From: Lunularia cruciata
Taxonomy: Eukaryota > Streptophyta > Marchantiopsida > Lunulariales > Lunulariaceae
Reading direction: 5' to 3'
Assembly: GCA_948567375.1 (NCBI GenBank)
Contig: OX419755.1
Location: 14,451,001-14,515,000, forward strand
Length of the DNA stretch: 64,000 bases
Positions within the stretch are counted from its first letter, which is position 1. Each line of letters starts with the position of its first letter. The notes under the pieces were generated by a model that was given only the letters and a program-made list of their open reading frames with translations, searched no databases and was not told the DNA's origin. Shown in pieces: positions 10,169 through 20,083 of this stretch. The translations under genes were made by a program, and so were the position numbers.

Positions 10169-11580
10169 TTATACTAGAGCTTTTTCTTTCTTCTTCCTCT
10201 TGCTCCTTGTAGAACTCAAACCACCTCTAAGTTCCTTTCTCAAAGTAGGATTCAAAGCAATCAGTTGACCCATTGTGATGTTAGCCTTGTGACTACCAAT
10301 ATCTTCCAAGACATTATAGTTCCATTGTTGCTTTGATATCAAGAAGTCCTCCATACCCAACATCTTTCTTGGAGTCTTTGTTGTTGATGGTGTTGAGGTG
10401 CAATTGCTTCTAGTAGACATAGGAGTATCCTTGTTAGGAGTAAATCCTTGAGAAGAATGCACATCCTCTACAAAACAAGCTCTCTTCTTCTCTTATGTCA
10501 AAAGCTCCAAATTAAGACTCTTGGAGTTTGAGCACTCTCCCTTCTCATACTTGCTTTGAACCACATCTATAGATGCTATCCCCTTACCTTTGTTTGGATT
10601 AGGAGCCACTTGGGTTTCACTACCTCCCTCTTTCTTTCTATTGGCTCCCTCATAACCCCTTCTTCCATGGTAAGTGGAATTTGGGCAATTCCTTTGGATA
10701 TGGCCTCTTCCTCCACAACCAAAACAATTTTTATCATTGAAATTGTTGGATGGTTGGCCTCCTCTATATGGATAGTTTCTATAACTCCTAGGCGCTTTCC
10801 CTACATTTTGATCCATCTTTCTCTTCTCCAATAGTTGCACCACATTGATCTTGAGATCTACAAGTTGTTTAGTGATGGTTTGAAATGGATCTTTTGGTAG
10901 AGGTGCAAGAACTTGAGCATCTACTCCTTGTGGTGCAACCCTTGCCACCAAAGTATCAGAATTTCCACCATACTTGTAGCCTTGAAGAGGATGCACAACC
11001 TCCTTCATCACCAAATCAGTCTCATCTCCTTCCAAACTTTCCTCCATACAAATTGAGATCTTGATAGCTTCAACCTTGGAAGAAGGTTTCTCATATCTCA
11101 CCTTGCTTCTAATTTGTGGTCTCAATCCTCCCACAAAATTCTTGGTGAGCATAGCTCTTATGCCAATGATAGTATTCTCCACATCATTCCCACCTTTCTT
11201 CAACACTATGAAATCTGGACTCTAACTTTTCCAATCTTTCCCATAGACTGTCACTTTCTCTCCATTTCCTTGCTTGAGAAAGGTAACTTCACTCATCAAT
11301 ATCTCATAACTCTCATCTAGAAGGAAGTTCTCAATGAGTGTCGAGGTCAAACTCTCCCAAGATTCTTCTTGCCCATCTCTCCTCTCTCTCTTTTGGTATT
11401 CTGACTCATACCATGTAAGTGCTACATCCTCAAAGAAATCTGGTAATAATGAAGCCCACTCATTCTACCTCCTCTCATTGTTTCCTATGCAAGCTCTCTT
11501 GAATTCTCTCACAAAGGCCTCCACATCTTTTCCATCCTTGCCAAAGAAAATTTGAAGTTTCCTCATCTTAATCCCTCACT
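10169..11580 (-). pseudogene. Gag of element 2, broken
   Basis: The frame 10493-11206 (237 codons) covers the capsid C-terminal part (TKNFVGGLRPQIRSKVRYEK) and a CCHC zinc knuckle CFGCGGRGHIQRNC (Cys-x2-Cys-x4-His-x4-Cys), then a basic tail. 10169-10462 continues to the gag-protease junction. The N-terminal capsid (TWYE, FFEDVAL, SWE/LTS segments) is visible only as broken frames between 11207 and about 11575, where the MRKL... start lies. Gag forms the particle and binds element RNA through the knuckle. Confidence 0.75.
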
Positions 11581-11796
11581 ATCTTTCTTTTCTCTCAATT
11601 TTTCTTTTTCTTTTTATCTCACTCTATAATTAATAGATTTTGTACATGACTAACACAATTTGAGAGTAATCCACTCTAGGGAACAAAAAAAATTTAGGTT
11701 GCTCCAAGATTTCTGTAGCAACATCAAATCTTAGAGTGCATATTTATCAAACTCTCATGGACAGTTTATCCATAAGTTGAAAGATTATCTTTCTCA
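11581..11796 (-). other. Spacer between the zinc-knuckle frame and gag, element 2
   Basis: An AT-rich spacer of about 200 bp, homologous to 18453-18684 in element 3. I see no coding sequence or RNA gene. It would be an internal leader between two frames. Confidence 0.5.
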
Positions 11797-12150
11797 CTAA
11801 TCTTGAGAACTAATTGATAGAGGTGATAGTATTTCTATAGCTATACTAAGAGCTCCAGGATCCTTCACTAAAGTATCCAAAAGTGCATTTACCCCACTAC
11901 ACTCATGTCCTTTTGCATGTCCTTCAACTCCACAAACCTCACACAACTCCTTGGTCTTAGATCTTCTTCCTCCCAATCTTGGTGAAGAAGGTCCAACATG
12001 TAAACCCAAGTCAAGTAATATTCTCTTTTCCTTCAATCTCTTGCTCTCAAAGGTCAATGGACATGAACTTGCTTTATGTCACTTCTCTCCACATAGAAAG
12101 CACTTAGACTCACTCTTTCCTCCAAGTAGTATAGGTTTTTGAATCCTCTC
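11797..12150 (-). pseudogene. Small zinc-knuckle frame upstream of gag, element 2
   Basis: The open piece 11797-12057 (86 codons) carries CEVCGVEGHAKGHEC, a second Cys/His cluster, followed by a Ser-rich acidic tail. Upstream, in a disturbed frame (12058-12150), the Cys-His knuckle seen in element 3 is mutated. The frame is co-linear with 17979-18452. It sits between primer site and gag, where standard Ty3 elements have no gene; Ogre-type Tat elements do carry an extra frame there. Its function is unknown to me. Confidence 0.55.
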
Positions 12151-13111
12151 CACACTCTCTTCAAATTCTATTCTAAACTCTCTTTCTCCTCAAATACACC
12201 CCTAAAATCACCTCAAACCCTTGGGGAACCTTGCATAGTCTCAATTTACACTCTTGATGACCCTCCATGTTTCCAAGATGAATTTAAACACTCAAATATG
12301 CTTTTTGTTGCCCTCAAACTCCTCATGCATGAGATCTAAAATTTGTAGAATTGACCCTTCCTCACAATGTCACTCAAATCTCTCAACTAGTATGTCACAT
12401 TCCTCTAAAAATTTGCACACTTGATCACAACTTTAGGGTGTCTTTCCTTAAAAAATTTCAAATCTTTTCATTGAGCACAACATTCTATTTAGCACACACA
12501 TTTCAGATTTGGTTTGAAAACCACCATCCTCACTTCAAAAACTCAGACCTCTCTACACAAGAATTTCCTTGCTCTAATTTATGTGTCAATAGGTAGGATA
12601 AAATGCACTAAATTCTCCTAGAAATTTTCAGGACAATTCATTGGAAATTGAAGAAATGGTAGAATCTGTACAATTTCAAGAGAGCATATAGTTGCAAGAA
12701 CAATTTACCCTATCAACTTAAAAAAGTTCCAGCCTAGTGCACATAGTATCTCTCACAATAATTTTAAGTATGCTAATTGAAAAATAACCCAAACTATCAT
12801 GTGTAGAAATTTCAAGTCCAAATCTCAAACTTGAGATTTTGCCTAAAATCACCTTGATCCCCAAAATCTACAATCCACCTCACACAATCTCTCCGAATCC
12901 TCTCAAGTGTACAAGATGTACAAAATCACCTCAAAGACATCAGAATGAACTACAAGGTAAAAAAATGGGTCCAAGTTCTCTAATATAAGTTCAACTTTCT
13001 CTTCCCTTGATGTTCTCTCCAAGTGAGTCTCACAGCCTCCTTCTACTTAATGTAGAATTGAACGTGGAACATTATCTTACCTTCTAGAGAGATCTCGACA
13101 ACATAAAAAAA
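12151..13111 (-). other. 5' untranslated leader of element 2
   Basis: Homologous to the leader of element 3 (17120-17978). No frame survives beyond 81 codons. Next to the LTR the primer site is degraded: element 3 has TGGTTCCATTGCCGGGAC, while here a shortened, mutated version lies at about 13090-13111. Confidence 0.6.
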
Positions 13112-13799
13112 TGTGAGCCGGCTTGTCTCTCACTCAAGATGAACCTTTGATGGTTATTATGGTAGCACACCATGAACCAAGAAGGCAAGGAACCCCAACT
13201 CCATCATACTCCTCCAAGGCTAACACTCCAAGACTCAAGACATTGCTCACTAGAGAACTCAATGAGAGAGATAGTTGCAAATGAAAGGATGATGAGTACA
13301 TCCTCACCTCTAATTTATATACTTGTGAAATAGTTACCTACCAAAGTTACTTATTATTAGAGTAACTCAAGTTACTAGGCTACAAATCAAGTAAAGTCAA
13401 AAAGTAGAAAGGAATATCCATCCACATGGGCATATTCCAATAAACATGTGATCTTATCTTGACCCAACCATTAAGTCAAGGATTCCTTCATATACATTAT
13501 CCTTGGACTATAGAAGAATCCAAAACAAAAAGGCTTGTGGGCCCAAGAGTTTCATCTCTTTTCTCAAAACCAAACACCTAGGAATAATACCAAGTCAACA
13601 CATTAGAATCCAAAATAGTGGTGCTCATCTTTTCCACTTCCTCTAAAGTAAGGTCTCCTCTATCTTAACTATGACTAACTCCAACTAATCATGACTAATA
13701 TTGAACCATCTTTTATCTCTATATAAATAATAGCTCTCAAGTACTAGTAATACCAAACAAATATCACAGTACTACATACATGCACAAATGGGTGTTATA
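13112..13799 (-). repeat. Element 2 5' LTR
   Basis: The minus-strand end reads CCGGCTCACA and the start is a mutated TATAACACCC (TGT expected). At 688 bp it is shorter than 6006-6697 by small deletions. The junction at 13799/13800 returns to element 1 gag. Confidence 0.85.
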
Positions 13800-14824
13800 G
13801 TTTAGAGGTTGCTATATGGAAGCCAAGGGCCTCTAAGATGACAAGTACAATAATTGATGGCTATGTGCCCCATTCTGCCACAATTGTAACATCATTGTTG
13901 TTTTGCTCAAGCCCCTTCTCTCCGGGGGACTCCTTCTCTTCTTTCTTTGACCCTTCCTTGTTCTCCTTGGAGAGGTCTTGCTCCTTTGTCTCAAAACCAA
14001 ATGTTGCCCAATTCCATAGGTATTAGTCTACCAAAAAGGTATGTCTTGGCCCAATAGTTTTGCATTGGTGTTATTGCTTCATCTCCTCCAATCACCCTTA
14101 TTATTCTTTGGCACAAGCAATGGCTTCAAAAACAATATGAGGATTTTTCACCATTACCTCTTAGCAAATCTGCTCTTGTAATCCTCTCTTGAAATTGTCA
14201 AGAGCTTTGGCTAGACTCATATCAATTATCACAACTTGTAGATCCAAAATTGCCTCCATGTACTCTTGTATGCTATTCTTTTGCTTCAACCCCCAGAGAT
14301 TGGTTCAGGCCATTTACATGGAATCCATAGATTAGAAATTCTTGAGCAACCTTTCTTGCATGGCTGTCCAAGTGATCTCTCTTCCTTCTACCAACAATGA
14401 TTGTTCCAAAGCGTCATACCAAGTGAGGGCCTTAAAGGTCAAGTACCCACACACAAACGCACCTACAGAATGATCAATGATCTTTGTTTTGAACAATCAA
14501 AGGTATTGATTCATTCTTGAAAACGAATTTTCCACTACTCTTATGGAATGATGTCCCTTGTAAGGCTTGATGTTGCATGTCTTCTTCATTCATAGTAACA
14601 ATGTGGCTTGGTTGTTGATTGTAATCGGTGTCATCGGCATGCTTAACTCTCTAAGTACTTTGATTTGTGGTGCTGATTGTTGAGATGGCTCCCCTCCTTG
14701 CATTATTTGATCCTTCTTGACAACACTTACTTGATTTTGCAATTCCTCCATGGTCATCTTGATTTTTCAAAACTTGTTAAATTCCTTACATCAATTCCTG
14801 CAATTGCAGATCCATGATTCCTAT
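13800..14824 (-). pseudogene. Element 1 gag, capsid and zinc knuckle, broken
   Basis: On the minus strand, broken frames read LTWYDALEQ, then TWTAMQERLL and, near 13868-13885, a Cys-x2-Cys-x4-His cluster (CYNCGRMGH) whose last Cys is displaced by one residue. This is the capsid and nucleocapsid order of a Ty3 Gag. The left edge joins the protease fragment across element 2, and the right edge stops at the solo LTR (14825). Many stops are present. It would package chromovirus RNA if intact. Confidence 0.65.
14820..14824. repeat. Left target-site duplication of the family B solo LTR
   Basis: cctat here against cctac at 26421-26425, directly at the two ends of the LTR. The single difference is a transition. 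Confidence 0.7.
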
Positions 14825-15212
14825 TGTCGTGCTCACATTTTTTTTGTTTTTCTCAAAATAAAGGAGAAGAAGTGTATGGAGAAGTCGGATTGCGCATGTA
14901 TGGCCGAAGAAAGCAAAGAAAAGAGTCTTTGGGATGAAACCCGAAGAAAAGTGACTTCGGGTCATAAGGCAAAGTACTTGGAAATGCCCTGTCAACATAC
15001 AACCCAAAGTAAATTGTCTTCGTATCGGGGGGAGCTCAACCCGAGGCGAAGACAGTCTAACAACCTTTCGTCGGGGTGAGAAATTCAAGAAGGAGCCGTT
15101 TAAAAACTGGCGGCCCATAGGTGCAAAGGTTTATTGATAGTGACAGGTGCATACCGGAGGTGTGATTTCTCGGTAGAAACTCAAAGTGATGAAAGACAAA
15201 GAAGCACAACTC

Positions 15213-15220
15213 TATAAAAA
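15213..15220 (+). promoter_or_regulatory. TATA box of the family B LTR
   Basis: TATAAAAA lies 20 bp before the first ATG of the LTR reading frame. The same box is kept at 31765-31772 and 61467-61474 (both minus) with the ATG in the same place, which supports it as the LTR promoter. U3 would then be about 0.4 kb and R-U5 about 3.4 kb. Confidence 0.6.
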
Positions 15221-15239
15221 TTGAACCTGCAACGACAAA

Positions 15240-16427
15240 ATGTCGAGTAATTTTCCTTTGCCGTTGAGAAGTCGTCTTGCAGGTGATCAAGGAAAGGGAA
15301 ATAGAGTTGGGATTGTGTTAGTGCGCAAGGGAGAAGTCATGAGAGTGAAATCAAGAGAGAGGGAGAAAGTAGAAGAGATGGGAGGAGGAAAGAAGAACTA
15401 TGGATTTGCAGTGAGAAATCATGCAATTTGGAGGTTAGACGTGATAGCAAGGATCAAAGTCTTGAGCCGACTTCAGATCACATTTTTGGCATGGAATTGG
15501 AATGTAAGCTTTCCAGGATTCATGACAGAAATCATCAAGAGTAAGTGTCTCGATGGACCCGAGGAAGAAGGGAAGAGAGGAAATCCGGCTCGCTGGACAG
15601 AGTTGGATTGGAGACTTGTACTCGGGAAGGAGGCAGGCTTGGAATAGGGAGCCACGTTCTTGGGAGAGATAGCTTAGGAGACTTAGGAGGTGAGAGACGC
15701 TTTCTCGTCAAAGAGAACGAAGAATGGGTATAAGGTTGAGAGTTACAAGGATCCAGTGAAGAGAGGGATTGTGAGTGCTCTCATTACAATCTTGAAGCCG
15801 GAGAGAACAACTTATGTGATGAAGCACCAAGTGGTGTTCTTCCATAAGTTGTTTGCAGGAGAACCTATAAATTGGGCAAGGTGTTTACATGGGAGGACGA
15901 GACAGATGGTGTGGAATTTGTGGGATAAGTCGCCACCACACTACATCGTGCCATTTGCAGCACATTTTTACCTTAGGTTGAATTTGCTCAACTCGGCGGA
16001 GCAAAACAGAATGGTGTCTCACTTTCATCCTGACTTGAGAAGAGAAGTCGACATGGAGGAACAATAGTACATTCTCCAAATCCGAAGCACGGATGAGTAC
16101 TATATGAAGACGGGTAAGAGCGTGGAGATAGAAGTGATCACTCCAAAATCAAAGAAGAGGGGTCGGCAAGGAGAAGCCAAAGATAGCAAGAAACCTCGGA
16201 AGATGCAGAGAAGTAACCTGAGGCAAAGTATGATGGTGATTGAGTCGGAGGATGAAGACTCAGAAGGAGAGGCCGAGCTCAAAATAGAAGACTTGGAACA
16301 TGAAGAGGAACCTGAGCTAATGCTGCAGAGCAGAGATATGAGCAGTGATAGTGATGAAGGAGGAGAGATGACATTGGTGCCGGCAGTTGACGAATACGAA
16401 GAAGAAGTGCAAGCCAAGATGGAGCTC
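15240..16427 (+). pseudogene. LTR-embedded reading frame, N-terminal half (family B solo LTR)
   Basis: From ATG 15240 the frame reads MSSNFPLPLRSRLAGDQGKG, a basic stretch, then a conserved block (NVSFPGFMTEIIKSKCLDGP, ARWTELDWRL). After a stop at 15645 (CAG to TAG against the other copies) it continues with a likely globular region (KRTKNGYKVESYKDPVKRGI, FFHKLFAGEPINWARCLHGR, PHYIVPFAAHFYLRLNLLNS). It ends in a basic, then very acidic stretch (IESEDEDSEGEAEL) before element 3 inserts after GAG at 16427. It shows no gag, pol or envelope motif that I know. The part around GEPINWAR recalls the 'putative plant transposon protein' type of domain, a tentative comparison. The same frame is found in the 3' and 5' LTRs of the minus-strand element. 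Confidence 0.7.
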
Positions 16428-17119
16428 TGTAACACCCATATGTGCATGTGTGTAGTATTGTGATATTTAACTTGGTATTACAAGTACTTAAGAGATATTA
16501 TTTATATAGAGATAAAGGATGGTTCTATATTAGTCATGGTTAGCTAAAGTTAGTCATAGCTAGGATAGAGGGGACCTTACTTTAGAGGAAGTAGAAAAGA
16601 TGAGCATCATTATTTTGGATTTTAGTGTGTTGACTTGGTATTATTCCTAGGTGTTTGGCTTTGAGGAAAGAGTTGAGAACTCTTGGGCCCGCAAGCCTTT
16701 TTGTTTTGGATTCTTCTTTAGTCCAAGGATAGCCCATGTGAAGGAATCTTTGACTTAGTGGTTGGGTCAAGATAAGACCACATGCTTAGGGGAATATGCC
16801 CATGTGAATGGATATTCCTTTCTACTTTTTGACTTTACTTGACTTTTAGTCTAGTAACTTGAGTTACTACGGTAATTAGTAACTTTGGTACGTAACTATT
16901 TCACAAGTATATAAACAAGGGTTGAGGAGGTACTCATCATCTTTTCATTTGCAACTATCTCTCTCTCATTGAGTTCTCTAGTGAGCAATGTCTTGAGTCT
17001 TGGAGTGTTAGCCTTGGAGGAGTATGATGGAGTTGGGGTTCCTTGCCTTCTTAGTCCATGGTGCGCTACCATAATAGCCATTAGAGGTTCATCCTGAGTG
17101 AGAGACATGCCGGCTCACA
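16428..17119 (+). repeat. Element 3 5' LTR
   Basis: TGTAACACCC...CCGGCTCACA, 692 bp. TATATAAA at 16908-16915 is the likely TATA box. Upstream lies an 18-bp inverted repeat (16852-16869) and two TTGACT W-box-like cores (16829-16844). This LTR lies outside the 20-kb duplication, so it has only one copy. Confidence 0.9.
16852..16869 (+). promoter_or_regulatory. Palindrome upstream of the family A LTR TATA box
   Basis: TAGTAACTTGAGTTACTA is a perfect 8-bp inverted repeat around TG, with a third TTAGTAACT half-site at about 16877. It lies roughly 40 bp before TATATAAA. Its position suggests a transcription-factor site; which factor is unknown. Confidence 0.4.
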
Positions 17120-17123
17120 TTTT

Positions 17124-17141
17124 TGGTTCCATTGCCGGGAC
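17124..17141 (+). other. Primer binding site of element 3, tRNA-Asp-like
   Basis: TGGTTCCATTGCCGGGAC starts 4 bp inside the LTR. It resembles the plant tRNA-Asp-type site TGGCGCCGTTGCCGGGG with about four mismatches. Tat/Athila-side Ty3 elements often use this tRNA. A different tRNA ending in ...AATGGAACCA would fit better, so the exact primer is uncertain. Confidence 0.55.
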
Positions 17142-17978
17142 CTCTCTAGAAGGCAAGATAATGTTCCGCGTTCAATTCTACATTAGGTAGAAGGAGGCTA
17201 TGAGAGCTCACTTGGAGAGAACATTAGGAGAGGAGAGGGCTGAACTTATGTTAGAGAACCAAGATCCATTTGTATACCCTATAGTTCATTATGATGTCTT
17301 TGAGGTGATTTTGTACATCTTGTACACATGAGAGGAATTGGAGAGATTGTGTGAGGTGGATTGTAGATTTTGGGGATTAAGGTGATTTTGGATAAAATCT
17401 CAAGTTTGAGATCTGAACTTGAAATTTCTACACATGATAGCTTGGGTTATCTTCTAGTTAGCACACTTGAAATTATTATCAGAGCTACTATGTGCACTAA
17501 GCTAGAATTTTTGAAAGTTGATAGGGTAAAGTGCTCCCGCAACTGCATGCTCTTTGGAAAATTGTAGAGAGTCTCCCATTTCTTCAATTTTCAGTGAATT
17601 GTCCTGAAAATTTCCAAGAAAATTTAGTGCATTGTATCCTACCTGCTGCCACAAAAATTAGAGAGAGATCATTTTTGCGCAGGGCGTTATGAGTTTTTGA
17701 AATGAGGGGGGTGGTTTTCAGACCAAATCTGAAATTTGTGTGCTGAATAGAAAGGTGTCTAGTCCAAATGGCTCAATGAAAAGATCGGAAATTTTGCAGG
17801 GAGGGACACTTTAGAGTTGAGATCAAGTGTGCCAAATTTCAGAGGACTGTGAGATACTGGTTGGGAGATTTGAGTGACATTGTGAGGAAGGGTCAATTCT
17901 GCAGAGTGGAGATCTCATGCATGAGGAGTTTGAGATCAACAAAAAACATGTTTGAGTGTTTAGATTTATCTTGGGAAC
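17142..17978 (+). other. Leader of element 3 between primer site and zinc-knuckle frame
   Basis: About 840 bp without an intact gene. A frame starting at an ATG near 17161 reads plausibly (KEAMRAHLERTLGEERAE) but has an early in-frame TAG that is also present in element 2. It is either an old shared stop or not coding. The region 17700-17978 may hold the worn N-terminus of the zinc-knuckle protein. Confidence 0.5.
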
Positions 17979-18452
17979 ATGGAGGGTCATCAAGAGTGGA
18001 AATTGAGATTATGCAAGGTTCCCCAAGGGTTTGAGGTGATTTTAGGGGTGGATTTGAGGAAAAGAGAGTTTACAATAGAATTTGAAGAGAGTGTTGAGAG
18101 GATCCAAAAACCTACACCACTTGGAGGAAAGAGTGAGTCTAAGTGTTTTCAATGTGGAGAGAAGGGACATAAGGCAAGTTCATGTCCATTGACCTTTGAG
18201 AGCAAGAGATTGAGGGAAAGGAGAGGCTTACTTGACTTGGGTTTGCATATTGGACCTTCTTCACCAAGATTAGGAGGGAGAAGATCTAAGACCAAGGAGT
18301 TGTGTGAGGTTTGTGGAGTGGAAGGACTTCCAAAAAGACATGAGTGTAGTGGAGTAAAAGCACTTTTAAAGACTTTGGTGAAGGATCTTGGAGAGAGTCT
18401 TAGTACAGCTATAGAAATCCTACCACCTTCATCAGCTAGTTCTCAAGATTAG
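17979..18452 (+). CDS. Zinc-knuckle protein upstream of gag, element 3
   Basis: 157 codons. Residues about 15-45 form a mixed strand/basic segment (GFEVILGVDLRKREFTIEFE). Residues about 57-70 hold a perfect CCHC knuckle (CFQCGEKGHKASSC), followed by a basic region and a second Cys/His cluster (CEVCGVEGLPKRHEC), ending in an acidic, Ser-rich tail. The order beta-segment plus knuckle recalls the DUF4283/zf-CCHC proteins of plant retroelements; that is inference. It is not the Gag nucleocapsid, which has its own knuckle near 19525. The true start may lie upstream in decayed sequence. The 20-kb duplication begins inside the knuckle codons (18148), so copy 2 has only the C-terminal part. Confidence 0.6.
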   Translation: MEGHQEWKLRLCKVPQGFEVILGVDLRKREFTIEFEESVERIQKPTPLGGKSESKCFQCGEKGHKASSCPLTFESKRLRERRGLLDLGLHIGPSSPRLGGRRSKTKELCEVCGVEGLPKRHECSGVKALLKTLVKDLGESLSTAIEILPPSSASSQD

Positions 18453-18684
18453 TGATGGAGATAATCTTTCAACTTATGGATAAACTATCCATGAGAGTTA
18501 GATTAATATGCACTCTAGGATTTGATGTTGCTATAGAAATCTTAGAGCAACCTGAACCTTTTGTGTTTCCTAGAGTGGATTGTTCTCAGATGGTGTTAGT
18601 CATGTATATACTTTATTAGTAATAGAGTGAGAGAAAGGAAAAGAGAAAAAAAATTGAGCGAAAGAAAGATAGTGAGAGGTTAAG
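18453..18684 (+). other. Spacer between the zinc-knuckle frame and gag, element 3
   Basis: AT-rich, no frame. It is homologous to 11581-11796 and ends at the gag ATG at 18685. Confidence 0.5.
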
Positions 18685-20083
18685 ATGGGGAAACTTTCGG
18701 TTTTCTTTGGCAAGGATGGAGAAGATGTGGAGGCCTTTGTGAGAGACTTCAAGAGAGCTTGCATAGGAAACAATGAGAGGAGGAAGAATGAGTAGGCCTC
18801 ATTATTACCAGATTTCTTTGAGGATGCAGCACTTACATGGTATGAGTTAGAATACCAAAAGAGAGAGAGGAGAGATAGGGAAGAGGAGTCTTGGGAGACT
18901 TTGACTTCAGCACTCATTGAGAACTTTCTTCCTGATGAGAGTTATGAGAGATTGATGAGTGAGGTTACATTTCTCAAGCAAGGAGATGGAGAGAAAGTGA
19001 GAGTCTATGTGGAAAGAGTGGAAAAGTTAGAGTCTTGATTTTGCATAGTGATGAGGAAGGGTGGGGATGATGTGGAGACTACAATGATTGGCTTAGGGGC
19101 CATGCTCACCAAGAATTTTGTGGGAGGGTTGAGACCACAAATTAGAAGCAAGGTGAGATATGAGAAACCTTCTTCCAAGGTTGAAGCTATCAAGATCGCA
19201 ATTCGTATGGAGGAGAGTTTGGAAGGGGATGAGAGTGATTTGGTGGTGAAGGAGGTTGTGCATCCTCCTCAAGGCTAAAGTATGGTGGAACTTCTGATAC
19301 TTTGGTGACAAGGGTTGCACCACAAGTAGTAGTTGCTCCAGTTCTTGCACCTCCACCAAAAGATCCACTCCAAACCATCACAGAACAACTTGCGGATCTC
19401 AAGATCAATGTGGTGCTACTATGGGAGAAGAGAGAGGTGGATCAGAATGTAGGGAGAGAGCCTAGGAGTTATGGAAACTATCCATATAGAGGAGGCCAAC
19501 CAGACAACAATTTCAATGATAGAAATTGTTTTGGTTGTGGAGGAAGAGACCATATCCAAAGGAATTACCCAAATTCCACTTACCATGGAGGAAGGGGTTA
19601 TGAGAGAGCCAATAGAGGGAAAGAGGGAGGTAGTGAAACCCAAGTGGCTCCTAATCCCAACAAAGGTAAGGGGATAGCATCCATAGATGTGGTTGAGAGC
19701 AAGTATGAGAAGGGAGAGTGCTCAAACCCCAAGGGTCTTAATTTGGAGCTTTTGGCACAAGAGAAGAAGAGAGCTCGTTTTGCAGAGGATGTTCACTCTT
19801 CTCAAGGATTTACTTCAAGCAAGGATACTCCTATGTCTACTAGGAGCACTCGCACCTCAACACCATCAACAACAAAGACTCCAAGGAAGAAGTTGGGGAT
19901 GGAGGATTTCTTGGTTTCAAAGCAACAATGGAACTACAATGTGTTGGAGGATGTTGTAGTCATAAGGCTAACATCACAGTGGGCCAATTGATTGCTTTGA
20001 ACCCTACCTTGAGAAAGGAGCTTAGAGGTGGTTTGTGTTCTACAAGGAGCAAGAAGAAGAAGAAAGTAAAAGTTCCAATATCA
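18685..20083 (+). pseudogene. Gag of element 3, broken
   Basis: It starts MGKLSVFFGKDGEDVEAFVR at 18685. The capsid-type region follows (FFEDAALTWYELEYQ, SWETLTSALIENFLPDE), then GGLRPQIRSKVRYEK and a CCHC knuckle (CFGCGGRDHIQRNY near 19525), whose last Cys is Tyr. Stops are TAG at 18793 (TGG in element 2) and TGA at 19036. One-base deletions near 19276 and 19949 shift the frame. The protein would form the particle shell and bind RNA. With these lesions it cannot be made as one product. Confidence 0.85.

Larger units (their letters stand above)
6006..13799 (-). mobile_element. Element 2: minus-strand family A Ty3/gypsy (Tat/Athila-like), inserted in element 1
   Basis: A full-length element with 692- and 688-bp LTRs, a polypurine tract next to the left LTR, then integrase, RNase H, RT, protease, gag and a small zinc-knuckle frame when read right to left, with the 5' LTR at the right. 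It matches element 3 throughout. The LTRs differ by roughly 9 percent over the first 225 bp by eye, so it is much older than element 3. A 5-bp target duplication is not clear (ggttc left, gttta right). The RT motifs (HERYSFGD, SGYNQIKIAPE, MPFGLCNAPATFQ) point to the non-chromovirus Tat/Athila side of Ty3/gypsy. Confidence 0.85.

Noticed and set aside
6001-13804. Five-base target duplication of element 2
   Set aside because: ggttc and gttta are not convincingly the same, and both LTR tips are mutated.
17161-17400. Additional gene in the element 3 leader
   Set aside because: The readable frame has an early stop that is also in element 2, and several later stops. There is not enough support for coding.
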